From positions 8,771,542-8,835,541 of the forward strand of contig CM023534.1 of the NCBI GenBank assembly GCA_013350335.1: DNA of 64,000 nucleotides. Reading direction: 5' to 3'. The notes under the pieces were generated by a model, which was not told the DNA's origin, made no database searches, and saw only the letters and a list, made by a program, of their open reading frames with translations. The position numbers and the translations under genes are program-made. The first letter of the stretch is position 1; each line of letters opens with the position of its first letter. This DNA comes from Chimonanthus salicifolius (Eukaryota; Streptophyta; Magnoliopsida; Laurales; Calycanthaceae). Positions 61,643-64,000 of the stretch are shown here, in pieces.

Positions 61643-63248
61643 CTGTACAAAAGGTGCTTTATGCATTGTCATTATTCACAAGGAACTTCATAATTGGTAG
61701 ATACAAAAATGAAATTTTGAAAATTGGATCAACTGGAAATAGGTGAAGGAAATTAAATAGAATAAAAGCATAAGAAGGACAATATATGAAACATTCAAAT
61801 GTATAGAATGAACATTTGATGGGGGCTAAGGTTGTAACTGCAAGAAAACTCACACCAAAATGAAGTTGTTGATCGTAATCCTGCACACTTCCAAAAAAAA
61901 CCCAACTTAAGATAGAATTTAGATACGAATCTTCGGATCCAAATCAAGGTTCAATGCTAGAAACCCTAACCCAACTCTCAATTTCTCTCTCAAGAAAAAT
62001 AAAGGTGGTTCTAATTTCACTAGGATTAATTTCACTAGGATAATTTGATCAGTCAAATTCACCAATGAAATTAGGTGTTCAAAGAATTCAAGATGAACGT
62101 GGAATTGTATATCTGAATGCAGATATTAGAATGCAATTAATTAACAGTCAAAATTAAATGCAATTCAATAAACCAATGTACATGAATTTAAATCCAGCAC
62201 TAATTCAAGTTGAAAATCAATTAACCTTCTAATGAATTAGAATTTGGATTGCAGAATCCAATTTCAATCAAGTATTGGATGGATACAATCAATGAACATT
62301 CAATTTCATCACGCAATCAAACATGCCCAATTACTTAAGATCAAAATCAACTCAACACAAAAAGCAGATTTAATTCAAAAGAAACCAAACACAAGACTCA
62401 CCACACTAAGAGAGACTTCCCAAAGCTTCAAGCTTCAAATTTCAATTCCCAATTGCTTGCTTACAATGGACACCCAAGGGTCTAATTTATAGGCTAATTT
62501 ATAGGCTTTCAAAGACCTAAATCTTAGGAAAATAAATAATAAAAAAAATACAATGTTTCCTTGCATGCCCATGCCGCCCAAACCCTTCTAAGCTAATCTA
62601 AATTCTAATTTGAACTTCCACCAATGGGAAAAATCCATGTGGAATTATTACATTATTCAAGGAATTAAAAATAAATAACAAAATCATATCACAAATATGT
62701 CATGGGCGATCCTAGCCATTGATTCCAATTTTGCTTGATTTGTTGAGCTCCCAAATAAGCCACAAAGATCTACACGCCCATGCCATGGAAACATTACTAA
62801 TTCCGTTATTTCCAAACCCATGTTTGTGGTCCTCACAAGTCCACGTGCCCAAAGCTTTCCAAACTTGCAAGAGTCCATCCTACATGGCACATGACATGGC
62901 ATCCATGTAGGCAATGATGTGGAATTCGAAACTCCACCTTGTGTGCAGCAAATGGGCTTCAAAACATGAGATTTTAAGGCCCAAAACACCATGTAGCAGG
63001 CCTTGATCCATAACATATCCATATGGGCTCCAAATTGAGTGAAATTGGGTCCATTAGAATGCTGGTATGACCCTCTTTTTCCTCCATTGATTCTTGCATG
63101 AATTGGGATTGGAAATTCTTTAATTAAGACCAAATGGGTCATCTTTCGCTAATGGATCCTCATAGCTTTTGATGGCCACATCAACATTTAAAGAAAAATA
63201 CTATTTCATTTTGATGTTGCACAATAATTTAAAAAAGGAAACATTTTG
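61643..63248. other. Repeat-derived sequence upstream of the SOS1 exons
   Basis: No SOS1 exon is visible. Read on the minus strand, 63140-61860 resembles an LTR and leader (TATAAATTAG near 62495, then CATTGTAAGCAAGC), so it may be part of an LTR retrotransposon inserted in a SOS1 intron. The 152-residue frame at 63142-62684 has no recognisable protein domain. Confidence 0.35.
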
Positions 63249-64000
63249 TGTAATGACTCGACTCGGGGTAATGGGTCAGATGTGTCGGGTAAAATTGATT
63301 TAGAAAATTATCTTAGTCTAAATTGATTTGTCAATTAAATTGATAAATTTATTTGGAGAAAACACAATTTAATTTAGGGATTGAATAATAGACCCCTATT
63401 TCACACACTTTCTCCTCAATGAGAATTTACAAATTTACCCCTTTCGAATTAAAATTAAGGGAATGGAAAATAAATTATCAACTTAGATTCTTAATTTCCC
63501 CTAAGTTAGAATTTCAATTGGAAATATGTTATTTAAATTTTGAAATCAATAAATAAATTCAAATTTTAAGTGTCTAGAATTTAATCGATAATTAACAAAA
63601 TTAATAAAGGACAATTTATTAAAATCAATAATTTAAAGGGACCCACCATCTATAATTGAACTAACCATAGGAGTGAATTTTATAAATAAATAAATAAATT
63701 TATTTTAAAAGTTTTAGTTGAAGTTTTATTTTAAAATTATAATTAGGTGTCACATGGTTTTTTTTGCCCAAATCATGTGGGCCTTTTAAGACCCACACCC
63801 CTTTTTGTTTCTTTTATTTTTCTTAAGTTCCCTTCCCAAAATCCCTAAACACACGCTAGAAAATAAAACCCACGATGGAAACATTAAGTTCCACCGCCAC
63901 TCCCGTGAGGAAGTTTCCCCAAAATCGATTTCCTTTTCTTTCCTTGCTTATTTGGAATTCCAAATCGCTACCTTCCTCTTCCTTCGCTTTCGGGAGGAAA
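63249..64000 (+). mobile_element. Possible LTR start, running off the window
   Basis: TGTAATGACTCGACTCGGGG at 63249 resembles the start of plant LTRs (TGTAATGACCC type) and follows a purine-rich AAAAAAGGAAACA. No second copy or end is in the window, so this is tentative. Confidence 0.3.

Noticed and set aside
62684..63142. 152-residue minus-strand frame upstream of SOS1
   Set aside because: No recognisable domain, not part of any antiporter exon, and lies in LTR-like sequence.

Overview
This is a stretch of nuclear DNA from a flowering plant. The genes are split by GT-AG introns, the spacers are AT-rich, and the encoded proteins belong to plant families (R2R3-MYB, XRI1-like, HAK/KUP potassium transporter, SOS1 sodium/proton antiporter). 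Moderate-GC exons and long introns do not look like a grass. I cannot name the species. Exon coordinates were worked out by hand from reading frame, splice consensus and remembered family conservation, not by alignment.

Layout. 1-300: a possible exon of an unidentified minus-strand gene at the left edge. 1020-1367: a complete miniature LTR retrotransposon (TRIM). 3627-6014: an intact three-exon R2R3-MYB gene on the plus strand with a second TRIM in its intron 2. 6-14 kb: gene-free spacer with a SINE, small inverted-repeat elements and two tandem duplications. 14.2-38.2 kb: a segmental duplication carrying two XRI1-like genes, A at 18573-20311 and B at 27856-29618, both apparently intact. The two copies differ by several mobile-element insertions, and where one copy keeps the empty site the insertion can be seen directly. 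Copy B is also separated from its matching downstream segment by about 5.9 kb of extra DNA. 38.8-44 kb: nested TRIM/hAT insertion, minisatellites and a local duplication. 45495-52301: an eight-exon HAK/KUP/KT potassium transporter on the plus strand. 54611-61642: the last seven exons of a SOS1-type Na+/H+ antiporter on the minus strand, convergent with the transporter. One SOS1 intron holds a decayed LINE; the missing 5' half lies beyond the right edge or is lost.

The most distinctive content is the mobile-element landscape. A family of 0.35-0.54 kb non-autonomous hAT-like elements, built from repeats of the palindrome ATATCGGCCGATAT, is present in about eight copies between 15.8 and 40.8 kb. 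Several copies are flanked by 8-bp target duplications. A second hAT-like family (ends TAGGG.TGAAA) has two copies, and a tRNA-derived SINE family has at least four. The potassium transporter and SOS1 are both ion-homeostasis genes lying tail to tail; the sequence does not show whether they are co-regulated.
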